64,000 nt of DNA. Origin: Cellulomonas rhizosphaerae (GTDB lineage: Bacteria; Actinomycetota; Actinomycetes; Actinomycetales; Cellulomonadaceae). Within the stretch, counting starts at the first letter, position 1. The number at the start of each line of letters is the position of its first letter. The translations under genes and the position numbers were made by a program. Shown piece after piece: positions 22,742 to 30,303 of the stretch. The stretch is taken from assembly GCF_003470205.1 (NCBI RefSeq), contig NZ_QWKP01000214.1, positions 1 to 64,000 of the forward strand, read 5' to 3'. Below the pieces are notes generated by a model. It saw only the letters and a list, made by a program, of their open reading frames with translations, was not told where the DNA came from and made no database searches.

Positions 22742-23578
22742 TCAGCGCTGCGCGTCTGCGCGACGACGGCCGACGATCGCGAAGCCGGCCACGCCCAGCG
22801 CCGCGAGGGCGCCCAGCGCGAACGGCCAGACCGGCGTGGAGCCGGAGTCGGCGACGAGGCCGAGCTCACCGGCCTGCACGCCGCTCGGGTCGCCGTGCAG
22901 CCCGTCGATCACCTGCGTGGCCAGGGCCAGCGTGGAGGGGTCGGCGGTCGCGTCGCCCCACGCGTACAGGATGGTGTTCGTGCCCTCGGCGACCTTGACG
23001 TCGGCCGGGCCGAGCAGCGCGGGCTCCGTGGTGCCGGCCGCGACGACGCTCGCCGAGACCGTGCCCGCGGGCAGGTTCAGCACCTTCTCGTCGGGGTTCT
23101 CGAGGCCGCTGATGACCGCGTCGGAGCCGGCCAGCACGTCGACGGCCGGAGCCGCCGCGACGTGGCGGACCGTGATCCGGCCCTCGCCCGCCTTGGTGGT
23201 CGAGGTGTCGTTGGTGAAGAGCGTCGCGGTCGGGTCGCCGGACGCGTCGAGGTGCGCGACGGCCGTGTAGCTCTTGCCGGCCGCGAGCTCGAGGTCGACC
23301 GGGCCGATCGCCGGGTCGCTGTCGTCCTTCGCGTCGGCCGCAGTGATGGCCACCGTGTACGTGCCCGCGGGCAGGTCGAGCGGGCCGGCGAGCTTGCCGG
23401 GCTTGAAGTCGTCCAGGGTGAGCTTGCCGTTGACCCAGACGTCGACGGTGAGGCCGGGCACGCCGTGCAGGACGGAGAGCTTGGCGTCGTCCGCCGCTGA
23501 GGCGGGTCCGGCGGTGACGGCGACGGCGGCGAGGGCGAGAGCCGCGGCGGCGGTGCCGGCGAGAAGTCGAGAGCGCAT
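22742..23578 (-). CDS. DUF4397 surface protein, probable sortase-linked or membrane-anchored
   Basis: A 278-residue protein from ATG 23578 (GGAAGGAC upstream). The signal peptide ends near AGPASAADDAKLS. Two DUF4397 repeats follow, starting at SVLHGVPGLTVDVWVNG and RVTVRHVAAAPAVDVLAG-like segments near residues 36 and 138. The C-terminus is a membrane helix (VWPFALGALAALGVAGFAIV) plus the basic tail GRRRADAQR, the layout of a sortase sorting signal. No LPxTG or LAxTG is present; LVADSG precedes the helix. It is the first gene of an operon with a sortase, a SigK-like sigma factor and RskA. Confidence 0.88.
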   Translation of the reverse strand: MRSRLLAGTAAAALALAAVAVTAGPASAADDAKLSVLHGVPGLTVDVWVNGKLTLDDFKPGKLAGPLDLPAGTYTVAITAADAKDDSDPAIGPVDLELAAGKSYTAVAHLDASGDPTATLFTNDTSTTKAGEGRITVRHVAAAPAVDVLAGSDAVISGLENPDEKVLNLPAGTVSASVVAAGTTEPALLGPADVKVAEGTNTILYAWGDATADPSTLALATQVIDGLHGDPSGVQAGELGLVADSGSTPVWPFALGALAALGVAGFAIVGRRRADAQR

Positions 23579-23680
23579 GGTGCGTCCTTCCGGGAGCAGC
23601 GCCGGGATGGCGCCTGACTCCCCCTCTTCCCTCCGGGACCGCGATCCGGATGCACCCCCGTTGCATCCATCGGGCGACGA

Positions 23681-23699
23681 TGTAGGCAAGCCTTACCTT
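23681..23699. promoter_or_regulatory. DtxR/IdeR-type iron box upstream of heme oxygenase
   Basis: TGTAGGCAAGCCTTACCTT matches the 19-bp DtxR/IdeR consensus (TTAGGTTAGGCTAACCTAA) with the conserved symmetric AGGC...CCTTACCT core. It lies 52-70 bp upstream of the heme oxygenase GTG, so iron-replete repression is expected. Confidence 0.8.
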
Positions 23700-23750
23700 C
23701 ATGACGTACGCTTCCTGACAGATCGTCATCAACAAGTAGCAGGAGTGTTC

Positions 23751-24425
23751 GTGACCACCACTGCCGTCCGTCCGGCCGACGAGGCCACCGCCGTCCCGCT
23801 CTCCCTCGCGCTGCGTGAGGGCACCCGCGCCGAGCACGAGAGCGCGGAGAGCAGCGGGTTCGTCGAGCAGCTCCTCGGCGGCCACCTGGACCGCGACGCG
23901 TACGCCGCGCTCGCCGTCCAGCAGCTCGCGGTCTACACCGCGCTCGAGGCCGCCGGTGCCCGCCTGGTCGCTGCCGGCGCGGACCGCGGTCTCGTGTTCG
24001 ACGAGCTGACCCGCGTCCCGGCCATCGAGACCGACCTCGCCTACCTGCTGGGCGACGACTGGCGCGAGCGGGTCGTGTTCCTGCCCGCGACGCTCGCGTA
24101 CACGCAGCGCCTCGAGGCCTGCGGCGACGACCTGTCGCTCTACGCCGCGCACGCCTACACGCGCTACCTCGGCGACCTGTCGGGCGGCCAGATCATCAAG
24201 CGGATGATGCAGCGGCACTACGGGTTCGAGCAGGACGGCATCGCGTTCTACGACTTCCCGGAGATCCACAAGCTCAAGCCGTTCAAGGACGTCTACCGCG
24301 AGCGACTGGACGCCCTGCCGCTCGACGAGGCGCAGCGCGAGGCCGTCGTCGAGGAGGCGCGCGTCGCCTTCCGCCTCAACCAGGCCGTGTTCGCCGAGCT
24401 CGGAGCCGCCCGCGCGCAAGCGTGA
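23751..24425 (+). CDS. hmuO: biliverdin-producing heme oxygenase
   Basis: A 224-residue protein starting at a GTG with AGGAG six bases upstream. It has the heme-ligand His in REGTRAEHESAE, and the distal-helix motif YTRYLGDLSGGQIIKRMM with the flexible Gly residues. These and its length are typical of HmuO. It opens heme to biliverdin, CO and Fe(II), freeing iron in the cytoplasm. The DtxR/IdeR box upstream indicates induction under iron starvation. No heme transporter is adjacent, so it is a separate iron-regulated unit. A strong GC hairpin overlaps its stop codon. Confidence 0.95.
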   Translation: MTTTAVRPADEATAVPLSLALREGTRAEHESAESSGFVEQLLGGHLDRDAYAALAVQQLAVYTALEAAGARLVAAGADRGLVFDELTRVPAIETDLAYLLGDDWRERVVFLPATLAYTQRLEACGDDLSLYAAHAYTRYLGDLSGGQIIKRMMQRHYGFEQDGIAFYDFPEIHKLKPFKDVYRERLDALPLDEAQREAVVEEARVAFRLNQAVFAELGAARAQA

Positions 24426-24436
24426 CGCGCGGGCGG
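24406..24436 (+). terminator. GC-rich hairpin at the end of hmuO
   Basis: CCGCCCGCGCG (24406-24416) pairs perfectly with CGCGCGGGCGG (24426-24436) around a 9-nt loop containing the stop codon. A terminator is likely; there is no T-tract. Confidence 0.7.
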
Positions 24437-24506
24437 ACGGGTGACGTGATGCCGCAGGTCGCCCGATCGTGTCGTGCGGACGGCCGGCGTGGACGATGAT
24501 GGCCCC

Positions 24507-25925
24507 GTGACACGACGCGGCGCCGCCTCGCCGGGCGCGCGTGCGGGACGACGTTCCGCCGCGGCCCTCGTCGGCGTACGCGGGCTCGCCCTCGCGGCGC
24601 ACCGGCTCGACCGGTGCCGCACCCTCGAGGACGTGCAGCAGGCGACGAGCCGGATGGGCGTCGAGGTGCTCGCCGCGCGTCGCGTCGCGTTCTGCCGCAT
24701 CGAGCAGGACACGAGCCGCATCCTCGACATCACGCCGCAGCCCACCGATCCGCGGCTGCTGTGGATGGTGCGCTCGTCGTACCGCGCCGACGACCGCCCC
24801 GCCCTGCGCGCGCTGATCAGCGACCGGGCAAGCTGGGTCGCGCACGCGGTCGACATCGAGGGCCAGCCCGTCGCCGAGGGCGACGAGGAGGCTGGGGACG
24901 CCGTCGAGATCGCGACCCTCAACGAGGTCGACGCCGGGTCCGCGCTCGCCGCGCCCATCATCGTCAACGGTGCCGTCTGGGGCCAGATCTACGCGGTCAA
25001 GGCCGTCGGCGACGGCCTGTTCACGGTCGACGACGTGGCGCGCGCCGAGGTGCTCGCCGCGCTCGCGGCCGGTGCCGTGGCTCGCGTCGACCTCGAGGAC
25101 CAGGTGCGCCACCTCGTCGCGGACGACCCGCTGACGGGCCTGGCCAACCGTCGCGTGGCCGACTCCGTGGCCGAGTCCGCGCTGGAGTCGGGCGACGAGA
25201 CCTGCATCGTCATGTGCGACGTCGACGGGCTCAAGCGCGTCAACGACCAGATGGGCCACGACGCGGGCGACGACCTGCTGCGCACGGTCGGCGACGTGCT
25301 GCGCCGGGTCGCGGACTCGCTGCCGGGCACCACCGCGGCACGCATCGGCGGCGACGAGTTCGCGCTGGTCACCGTGGGCCGCAAGCGGGCCGAGGTCGCC
25401 GAGACGATGGCCACGACGCTCGCGATGTACCCGCTGCCGCACGGCGCCGCGATCTCCTACGGCCTCGCGTCGACCGCCGTCTCTGGGCCGGTCTCGGCCC
25501 GCCAGCTCTTCCGACGCGCCGACGTCGAGCAGTACCGCGCCAAGCGGGCCCGTGCGCGCCGGCTCAAGGTCGCGACCCCGACCGCCGACCCCGCCGTGAC
25601 CGCCGAGCGCGTCGTCGTCGTCGGCTCGGCCGCGATCGCCGCCGCGCAGTCCGGCGTCGTGCCGCGCCTGTGCGCGCTGGCCGCCGCCGTGACCGAGACC
25701 ATGGGCGGCTCGGCGTGGGCCGTGCTCATGCAGCGCGGCGACGAGCGCTCCGCGATAGCCCGCGGCGGCAGCCCGTCCGACCTCGAGCGCGACCAGTCGA
25801 CGACGACGTTGGAGCACGGGCCGTGGCTCGTGGAGATCGGCGTCTCGTCGACCGCGGCCGAGGGCGGCGTGGTGAAGTCCGCGCTCGACGCGCTGACCGC
25901 CGTCGCCGTGATGGGCGCGAGCTGA
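24507..25925 (+). CDS. GAF-GGDEF diguanylate cyclase-like protein
   Basis: A 472-residue protein started at GTG 24507. Residues about 15-190 form a GAF-like sensor region (RTLEDVQQATSRMGVEVLAA to GQIYAVKAVGDGLFTVDDV). A GGDEF domain follows, from VADDPLTGLANRR, with the intact active-site motif RIGGDEFALV, so it could make c-di-GMP. It is degenerate after SYGLAST. A further region of about 130 residues (SAAIAAAQSGVVPRLCALAA to ALTAVAVMGAS) looks like a second partial GAF domain. No transmembrane segment is seen, so it is soluble. It converges on the NHL gene with only 2 bp between stops. Confidence 0.85.
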   Translation: MTRRGAASPGARAGRRSAAALVGVRGLALAAHRLDRCRTLEDVQQATSRMGVEVLAARRVAFCRIEQDTSRILDITPQPTDPRLLWMVRSSYRADDRPALRALISDRASWVAHAVDIEGQPVAEGDEEAGDAVEIATLNEVDAGSALAAPIIVNGAVWGQIYAVKAVGDGLFTVDDVARAEVLAALAAGAVARVDLEDQVRHLVADDPLTGLANRRVADSVAESALESGDETCIVMCDVDGLKRVNDQMGHDAGDDLLRTVGDVLRRVADSLPGTTAARIGGDEFALVTVGRKRAEVAETMATTLAMYPLPHGAAISYGLASTAVSGPVSARQLFRRADVEQYRAKRARARRLKVATPTADPAVTAERVVVVGSAAIAAAQSGVVPRLCALAAAVTETMGGSAWAVLMQRGDERSAIARGGSPSDLERDQSTTTLEHGPWLVEIGVSSTAAEGGVVKSALDALTAVAVMGAS

Positions 25926-25927
25926 GC

Positions 25928-27760
25928 TCAGCCATGCAGCGGTAGCGACAGGGTCGCCGCTGCGCCCGCGACGAGCCGGACCGGGACCCCCCAGTCCTGC
26001 GCGTTGAGGTGGCACGCGGGGTACTCGATCGCCGGGTCGTCGTCGCAGCTCGCCGCGTGCGCCGTGACGTGCAGGACGCCCTCGCTCACGTCGGGGTTGA
26101 GCCGCAGGGTGCGCAGCAGCGGGACGTCGTCGCCCGCGCCGTCGAGCAGCAGCTCCGGCGGGGTCGACGAGACCTGCAGGCGGGTCGAGGGTCCGTAGCG
26201 GTCGTCGTACTTCTGACCCGTGGCGGGCGTGAACACCACGTCGAGCGCGACCTCGCCGGGAGCCAGGTCCGTGACCGGGCGCTGCGTGCGGTGCGTGCCG
26301 CCGTCCACGTGCTCGCCCGCCGCGAGCGGGATGCGCGTGATGCGGTGCGCGGCCGACTCGACGACGAGCAGGCCGTCGGGCAGCACGACGAAGCCGCTCG
26401 GCTCGGCCAAGCCCGACGCGATCGTCGTGACCTCGTCGTCGGCGTACCGGCGCACGGCACCGTTGTACGTGTCCGCGACCGCGACCGACCCGTCGGGCAG
26501 CACCGCGACGCCGAGCGGGTGCTGGAACCGGGCCTCGGCGGCCGGACCGTCGCGGTGGCCGAAGTCGAACAGGCCCTCGCCGACCGCGGTGTGGATCGTC
26601 AGTGGATCGGTCTCGACCCAGCGCAGGGAGGACGTCTCGGAGTCGGCGAGCCAGATCCGCCCGTCCGCCCCGACGGCCAGGCCCGAGGGCTGCGCGAACC
26701 AGGCCTCGGGGCCGGGGCCGTCGAGCAGGCCCTCGTTCATCGTGCCGGCGACGTGCGTGATCGCCCCTGCCGCGGGGTCGAACGTCCACAGCGTGTGGTT
26801 GCCGGCCATCGCGACGAGGAAGGCGCCGAGGTCCTGCGACCACACCACGTCCCACGGCGAGGACAGCTTGTGGCTCCGGGCGCCCTCGCCGGAGACGTTG
26901 TCCGCCGCGCCCACCATGTACTGCTCGCCGGTCCCGGCCACGGTGGTGACGACCCCGTCGGCGAGCCGCACCCCGCGCAGGACATGGTTGACCGTGTCGG
27001 CGACGAGAACGTCGTAGTCGGGCCCCAGTCCTGACGGGACGAGGCACAGGCCGTTCGGCTCGTTGAACCGGGCCTCGTCGGGGCCGCCGTCGACGAGGCC
27101 ACGTCCGCCCGAGCCGATGCGGCGGACCAGCGTCTCGGCGTCGGGGGCCAGCTCGGCGAGCGAGTGGTGGCCCGCGTCCGCGACCAGCAGGTTGCCGTTC
27201 GGCAGGGCGATCGCCTTGGCCGGGAAGCGCAGCGTGCCGGACGTGGGCTCGGGCGCGACGTACGGGCCGTCGCCGCGGTGCAGCGTGCCCTTGGTCGCGT
27301 GCTCCGCGACGAGCTCGTCGACCAGGATCTCGACGTTGCGCCGGTGCCCCTCGCCGGCCATCTGCGCGACGACGTAGCCCTCGGGGTCGATGACGACGAG
27401 GGTCGGCCAGGCGCGCGCGGTGTACGCGGACCAGGTCACGAGGTCCGGGTCGTCGAGCACGGGGTGGTGGACGCCGTACCGCTCGACCGCCGCGGCCAGC
27501 GCGACCGGGTCGGCCTCGTGCACGAACTTCGGCGAGTGCACGCCGACGATCACGAGGACGTCGCGGTGGGCCTCCTCGAGCTCGCGCAGCTCGTCCAGGA
27601 CGTGCAGGCAGTTGATGCAGCAGAACGTCCAGAAGTCGAGGATCACGATCTTGCCGCGCAGGTCCGCGAGGGTGACGTCGCGGCCGCCGGTGTTGAGCCA
27701 GCCGCGCCCGACGAGCTCGGACGCACGGACGCGGGGAAGACGAGCAGACGGGGTGGTCAC
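25928..27760 (-). CDS. thioredoxin-like protein with NHL repeat beta-propeller
   Basis: A 610-residue protein starting at GTG. Residues about 20-165 are a thioredoxin/TlpA-type domain with a redox CxxC variant in FWTFCCINCLHVLDEL and WPTLVVIDPEGYVV. The rest is an NHL propeller with repeated patterns such as FNEPNGLCLVP, LSSPWDVVWS, FAQPSGLAVGADG and FQHPLGVAVLPDG. A C-terminal beta domain follows. This is the actinobacterial NHLRC2-like architecture. No signal peptide is seen. A redox-linked scaffold role is plausible but unproven. It follows an 79-residue protein gene by 17 bp and is probably co-transcribed. Confidence 0.88.
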   Translation of the reverse strand: MTTPSARLPRVRASELVGRGWLNTGGRDVTLADLRGKIVILDFWTFCCINCLHVLDELRELEEAHRDVLVIVGVHSPKFVHEADPVALAAAVERYGVHHPVLDDPDLVTWSAYTARAWPTLVVIDPEGYVVAQMAGEGHRRNVEILVDELVAEHATKGTLHRGDGPYVAPEPTSGTLRFPAKAIALPNGNLLVADAGHHSLAELAPDAETLVRRIGSGGRGLVDGGPDEARFNEPNGLCLVPSGLGPDYDVLVADTVNHVLRGVRLADGVVTTVAGTGEQYMVGAADNVSGEGARSHKLSSPWDVVWSQDLGAFLVAMAGNHTLWTFDPAAGAITHVAGTMNEGLLDGPGPEAWFAQPSGLAVGADGRIWLADSETSSLRWVETDPLTIHTAVGEGLFDFGHRDGPAAEARFQHPLGVAVLPDGSVAVADTYNGAVRRYADDEVTTIASGLAEPSGFVVLPDGLLVVESAAHRITRIPLAAGEHVDGGTHRTQRPVTDLAPGEVALDVVFTPATGQKYDDRYGPSTRLQVSSTPPELLLDGAGDDVPLLRTLRLNPDVSEGVLHVTAHAASCDDDPAIEYPACHLNAQDWGVPVRLVAGAAATLSLPLHG

Positions 27761-27777
27761 TGATCAAGTGAACACGA

Positions 27778-28017
27778 CTACGCGTGCGACCTGAGAATCG
27801 GGAACGAGGCGTCGGACGGATACCGCAGGGCGACGACATTGTCGGCAGACGGAGCGAGATCGCCGTCGGAGCCGACCTCGCCCAACCCGAGCACAACACC
27901 CGTGTTCTCTGACGTGATCGTGATCGCTGGGCACCACCAGTCGCCAGCATCGGACCAGGGCCGGTAGTCCAGGGTCACCGTCTCGATTCGTCGGCCCACG
28001 AGGGCGGACCACCTCAT
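27778..28017 (-). CDS. small hypothetical protein (DUF6188-like)
   Basis: A 79-residue frame from ATG 28017 (MRWSALVGRRIETVTLDY) to TAG at 27778. It is rich in Trp and aromatic residues (DYRPWSDAGDWWCPAITITS) and looks like a compact beta protein. It resembles DUF6188-type small proteins, but I cannot confirm this. It lies just upstream of the thioredoxin-NHL gene on the same strand and 34 bp from the divergent patatin gene. Longer starts in the same frame would overlap the patatin gene antisense and are rejected. Confidence 0.6.
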   Translation of the reverse strand: MRWSALVGRRIETVTLDYRPWSDAGDWWCPAITITSENTGVVLGLGEVGSDGDLAPSADNVVALRYPSDASFPILRSHA

Positions 28018-28051
28018 CACGCGGAGCGCGCCCGTGTGCCACGATCCGAGG

Positions 28052-28870
28052 GTGACCATCGGACTCGTGCTGGGCGGCGGAGGGGTGCGCGGCGCCGTGC
28101 AGGTGGGCATGCTGCGCGCGCTGTTCGAGGCGGGCATTGTGCCGGACACGATCGTCGGGACGTCGATCGGCGCGATCAACGGTGCGGCTGTCGCGCACGA
28201 CCCGACGATCGCGGTCGTGGACCGGCTCGTCGAGGCGTGGGCCTCGCCCGCCGCGGCCGCGATCTACGGCGACTCGTGGCCCAAGCAGCTGCGCCGGCTC
28301 GCGAAGTCGCGCACGCACCTCAACGACCCTGCGCCGCTGCGCGCGCTGCTGGTCGACATGCTCGGCGAGGAACCGACGTTCGAGGCGCTCGCCGTCCCGC
28401 TGGCGGTCACAGCCGCGAGCATCGAGCGCGCCGCCGAGCGCTGGTTCGACTCCGGGCCGCTGATCCCCGCGGTGCTCGCCTCGTCGTCGGTGCCCGGCAT
28501 CCTGCCCGCGACCGTGATCGACGGCGAGCACTTCGTCGACGGCGGCATCGTCAACTCCATCCCGCTCGGCGAGGCGATCCGCCGTGGTGCGACGCGGGTG
28601 TACGTGCTGCAGGTCGGGCGGATCGAGGAGTCGCTCGTGGCGCCGGACAAGCCCTCGGACGTGGCGCGCGTGAGCTTCGAGATCGCGCGCCGGCACCGGT
28701 TCTCCCGGGAGATCGACATGGTCCCGGAGGGCGTCAGCGTGCACGTGCTGCCGAGCGGCGGCGCCAAGCCGGGCGACGAGAAGCTCACGTCCTACCGGAA
28801 GCTGGACGCGACCCGGGCGCGCATCGACGCCGCGTACGAGGCGAGCGCGCGCTACCTGGCGCAGTCGTGA
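28052..28870 (+). CDS. patatin-like phospholipase (RssA-type)
   Basis: A 272-residue patatin domain protein starting at GTG 28052. The oxyanion motif is GLVLGGGGVRG near residues 4-14, the nucleophile elbow GTSIGAING with Ser near 42, and the catalytic Asp in FVDGGIVNSIPLG near 168. There is no signal peptide. It is a probable cytoplasmic serine lipid acyl hydrolase. Its stop overlaps the GTG of a PlsC-like acyltransferase, suggesting paired de-acylation and re-acylation of phospholipids. Confidence 0.9.
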   Translation: MTIGLVLGGGGVRGAVQVGMLRALFEAGIVPDTIVGTSIGAINGAAVAHDPTIAVVDRLVEAWASPAAAAIYGDSWPKQLRRLAKSRTHLNDPAPLRALLVDMLGEEPTFEALAVPLAVTAASIERAAERWFDSGPLIPAVLASSSVPGILPATVIDGEHFVDGGIVNSIPLGEAIRRGATRVYVLQVGRIEESLVAPDKPSDVARVSFEIARRHRFSREIDMVPEGVSVHVLPSGGAKPGDEKLTSYRKLDATRARIDAAYEASARYLAQS

Positions 28871-29916
28871 TCTGGCGACTGCCGCCGCGCTGGGTGCGGC
28901 GCGTGGTGCTGGCTCCGCTCCTGCTCGTCGTCGCGCTCGTCTGGCTGCCCGTGGGCGTGGTGCTCGTGGTGCTCGTCGGCGGCGTCATCACGTGGCTGCT
29001 GCCCGGGAAGCTGCGGATCACGCGCATCCTGTGGATGGCGACGTTCTACCTGTTCTGGGACGCGGTCGTCATCGCCGCGGCGTTCGGGCTGTGGGTCGCG
29101 TCCGGCTTCGGCTGGGCGATCCACCGCCCCCGCTTCCAGCGCGCGCACTACGTGCTCGCCGGGCGGATGCTGCAGGTCCTGTTCTGGCAGGTGCGCTGGA
29201 CGCTGCGCCTGACGATCGACGTGCAGGACGCCGACGTGGGCACCGTGCTGACCGGCCGCCCGATCATCGTCGCGAGCCGGCACGCGGGCCCGGGCGACTC
29301 GTTCATCCTGGTCCACGCGCTGCTCAACTGGTTCGACCGCGAACCGCTGATCGTCCTCAAGGACACCCTGCAGTGGGACCCGGCGATCGACATCCTGCTC
29401 AACCGTCTCCCGACCCAGTTCGTCACGCCGCACTCCGCGCGCCGGGACGGTGCCCCGGGGCTGTCGTCAGCCGTCGGCGACCTGGCTGAGCTGCTCGACG
29501 ACCGCAGCGCGCTGCTCATCTTCCCCGAGGGCGGCAACGTCACGCCGCGCCGCCGGACGGCTCGGATCGAGGCGCTGCGCGCCAAGGGACGCGACGACCT
29601 GGCCGAGCAGGCGGAGCAGATGGTCAACGTCATGGCCCCGCACGCGGGCGGCCTGCTCTCCGCGCTCGACGCCGCGCCGACCGCGGGCGTCGTGTTCGTC
29701 GCGCACACCGGCCTGGACCGGCTCGTGACCACGCGGGACATCTGGCGCGAGCTGCCGATGGACAAGCGGATCATCATGAAGGGCTGGTCGGTCGACGCGG
29801 CCGACATCCCGCGCGACCTGGCGGCGCAGGAGGAGTGGCTGTTCGCCTCGTGGCTGCGCACGGACCAGTGGATCGCGGCCAACGACCCGGTGGGGACGTC
29901 GGTTCAACCGCGGTGA
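28867..29916 (+). CDS. 1-acyl-sn-glycerol-3-phosphate acyltransferase-like membrane protein (PlsC family)
   Basis: A 349-residue protein starting at a GTG that overlaps the patatin stop. The first 100 residues contain two to three membrane helices (VVLAPLLLVVALVWLPVGVV, then ATFYLFWDAVVIAAAFGLWV). The acyltransferase HX4D motif is SRHAGPGDSF near 139-144, and LLIFPEGGNVTPRR near 218-231 is the second PlsC block. The long N-terminal membrane part is unlike E. coli PlsC but common in actinobacteria. It probably re-acylates lysophospholipids next to the co-translated phospholipase. Confidence 0.85.
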   Translation: MIWRLPPRWVRRVVLAPLLLVVALVWLPVGVVLVVLVGGVITWLLPGKLRITRILWMATFYLFWDAVVIAAAFGLWVASGFGWAIHRPRFQRAHYVLAGRMLQVLFWQVRWTLRLTIDVQDADVGTVLTGRPIIVASRHAGPGDSFILVHALLNWFDREPLIVLKDTLQWDPAIDILLNRLPTQFVTPHSARRDGAPGLSSAVGDLAELLDDRSALLIFPEGGNVTPRRRTARIEALRAKGRDDLAEQAEQMVNVMAPHAGGLLSALDAAPTAGVVFVAHTGLDRLVTTRDIWRELPMDKRIIMKGWSVDAADIPRDLAAQEEWLFASWLRTDQWIAANDPVGTSVQPR

Positions 29917-29966
29917 ACGCGGGCGGTGCCCGGCATCCACGGCACCGATGGGCTGCCGTCCGCCAG

Positions 29967-30074
29967 CTAGAGCCCACCGAAGACGTCGCTCAGCACCATG
30001 CCGATGCGCTGCACCAACCTGCGCCACCACGGACGCGAGTCGGGGACACCGTGGCGCCCGAGTCGCGCACTCAT
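29967..30074 (-). CDS. possible 35-residue peptide, translationally coupled
   Basis: An ATG at 30074 overlaps the stop of the 69-residue membrane protein gene (ATGA), opening a 35-codon frame that ends in TAG. The peptide starts MSARLGRHGVPDSRPWWRRL and ends SDVFGGL, is basic and Trp-containing, and could be amphipathic. Support is limited to the start/stop overlap and the absence of another gene in this stretch. No homology is recognised. Confidence 0.35.
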   Translation of the reverse strand: MSARLGRHGVPDSRPWWRRLVQRIGMVLSDVFGGL

Positions 30075-30280
30075 CGCTCAGCCGTTCGCGCGTGGCGTGG
30101 TGAATGCCGGAGGTATCGCTTGGCCATCCACAGCGTGAGGGCAACGTACGCGGCGATCGGGAGCAGGAACCAGAGCGAGCGTTCAAGCAGGTAGTCGGTC
30201 AGGACGAACAGCGGCAGGCTCGTCGAGAGCATCACAACGGCCACGATCGGGGCCACGTGGTGACGCCATAGCCGGTCCAT
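30071..30280 (-). CDS. small two-TM membrane protein
   Basis: A 69-residue protein from ATG 30280 with an AGGAAGGA Shine-Dalgarno. It has two hydrophobic helices (VAPIVAVVMLSTSLPLFVL and LWFLLPIAAYVALTLWMA) and a basic tail (KRYLRHSPRHARTAER). It follows the methyltransferase gene by 23 bp on the same strand. Function unknown. Confidence 0.72.
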   Translation of the reverse strand: MDRLWRHHVAPIVAVVMLSTSLPLFVLTDYLLERSLWFLLPIAAYVALTLWMAKRYLRHSPRHARTAER

Positions 30281-30303
30281 CTGCGGTCCTTCCTGACCGA
30301 GGG

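Noticed and set aside
28018-28179. N-terminal extension of the 79-residue protein opposite the patatin gene
   Set aside because: The extension is antisense to a well-supported gene and is Pro/Thr-rich shadow sequence.
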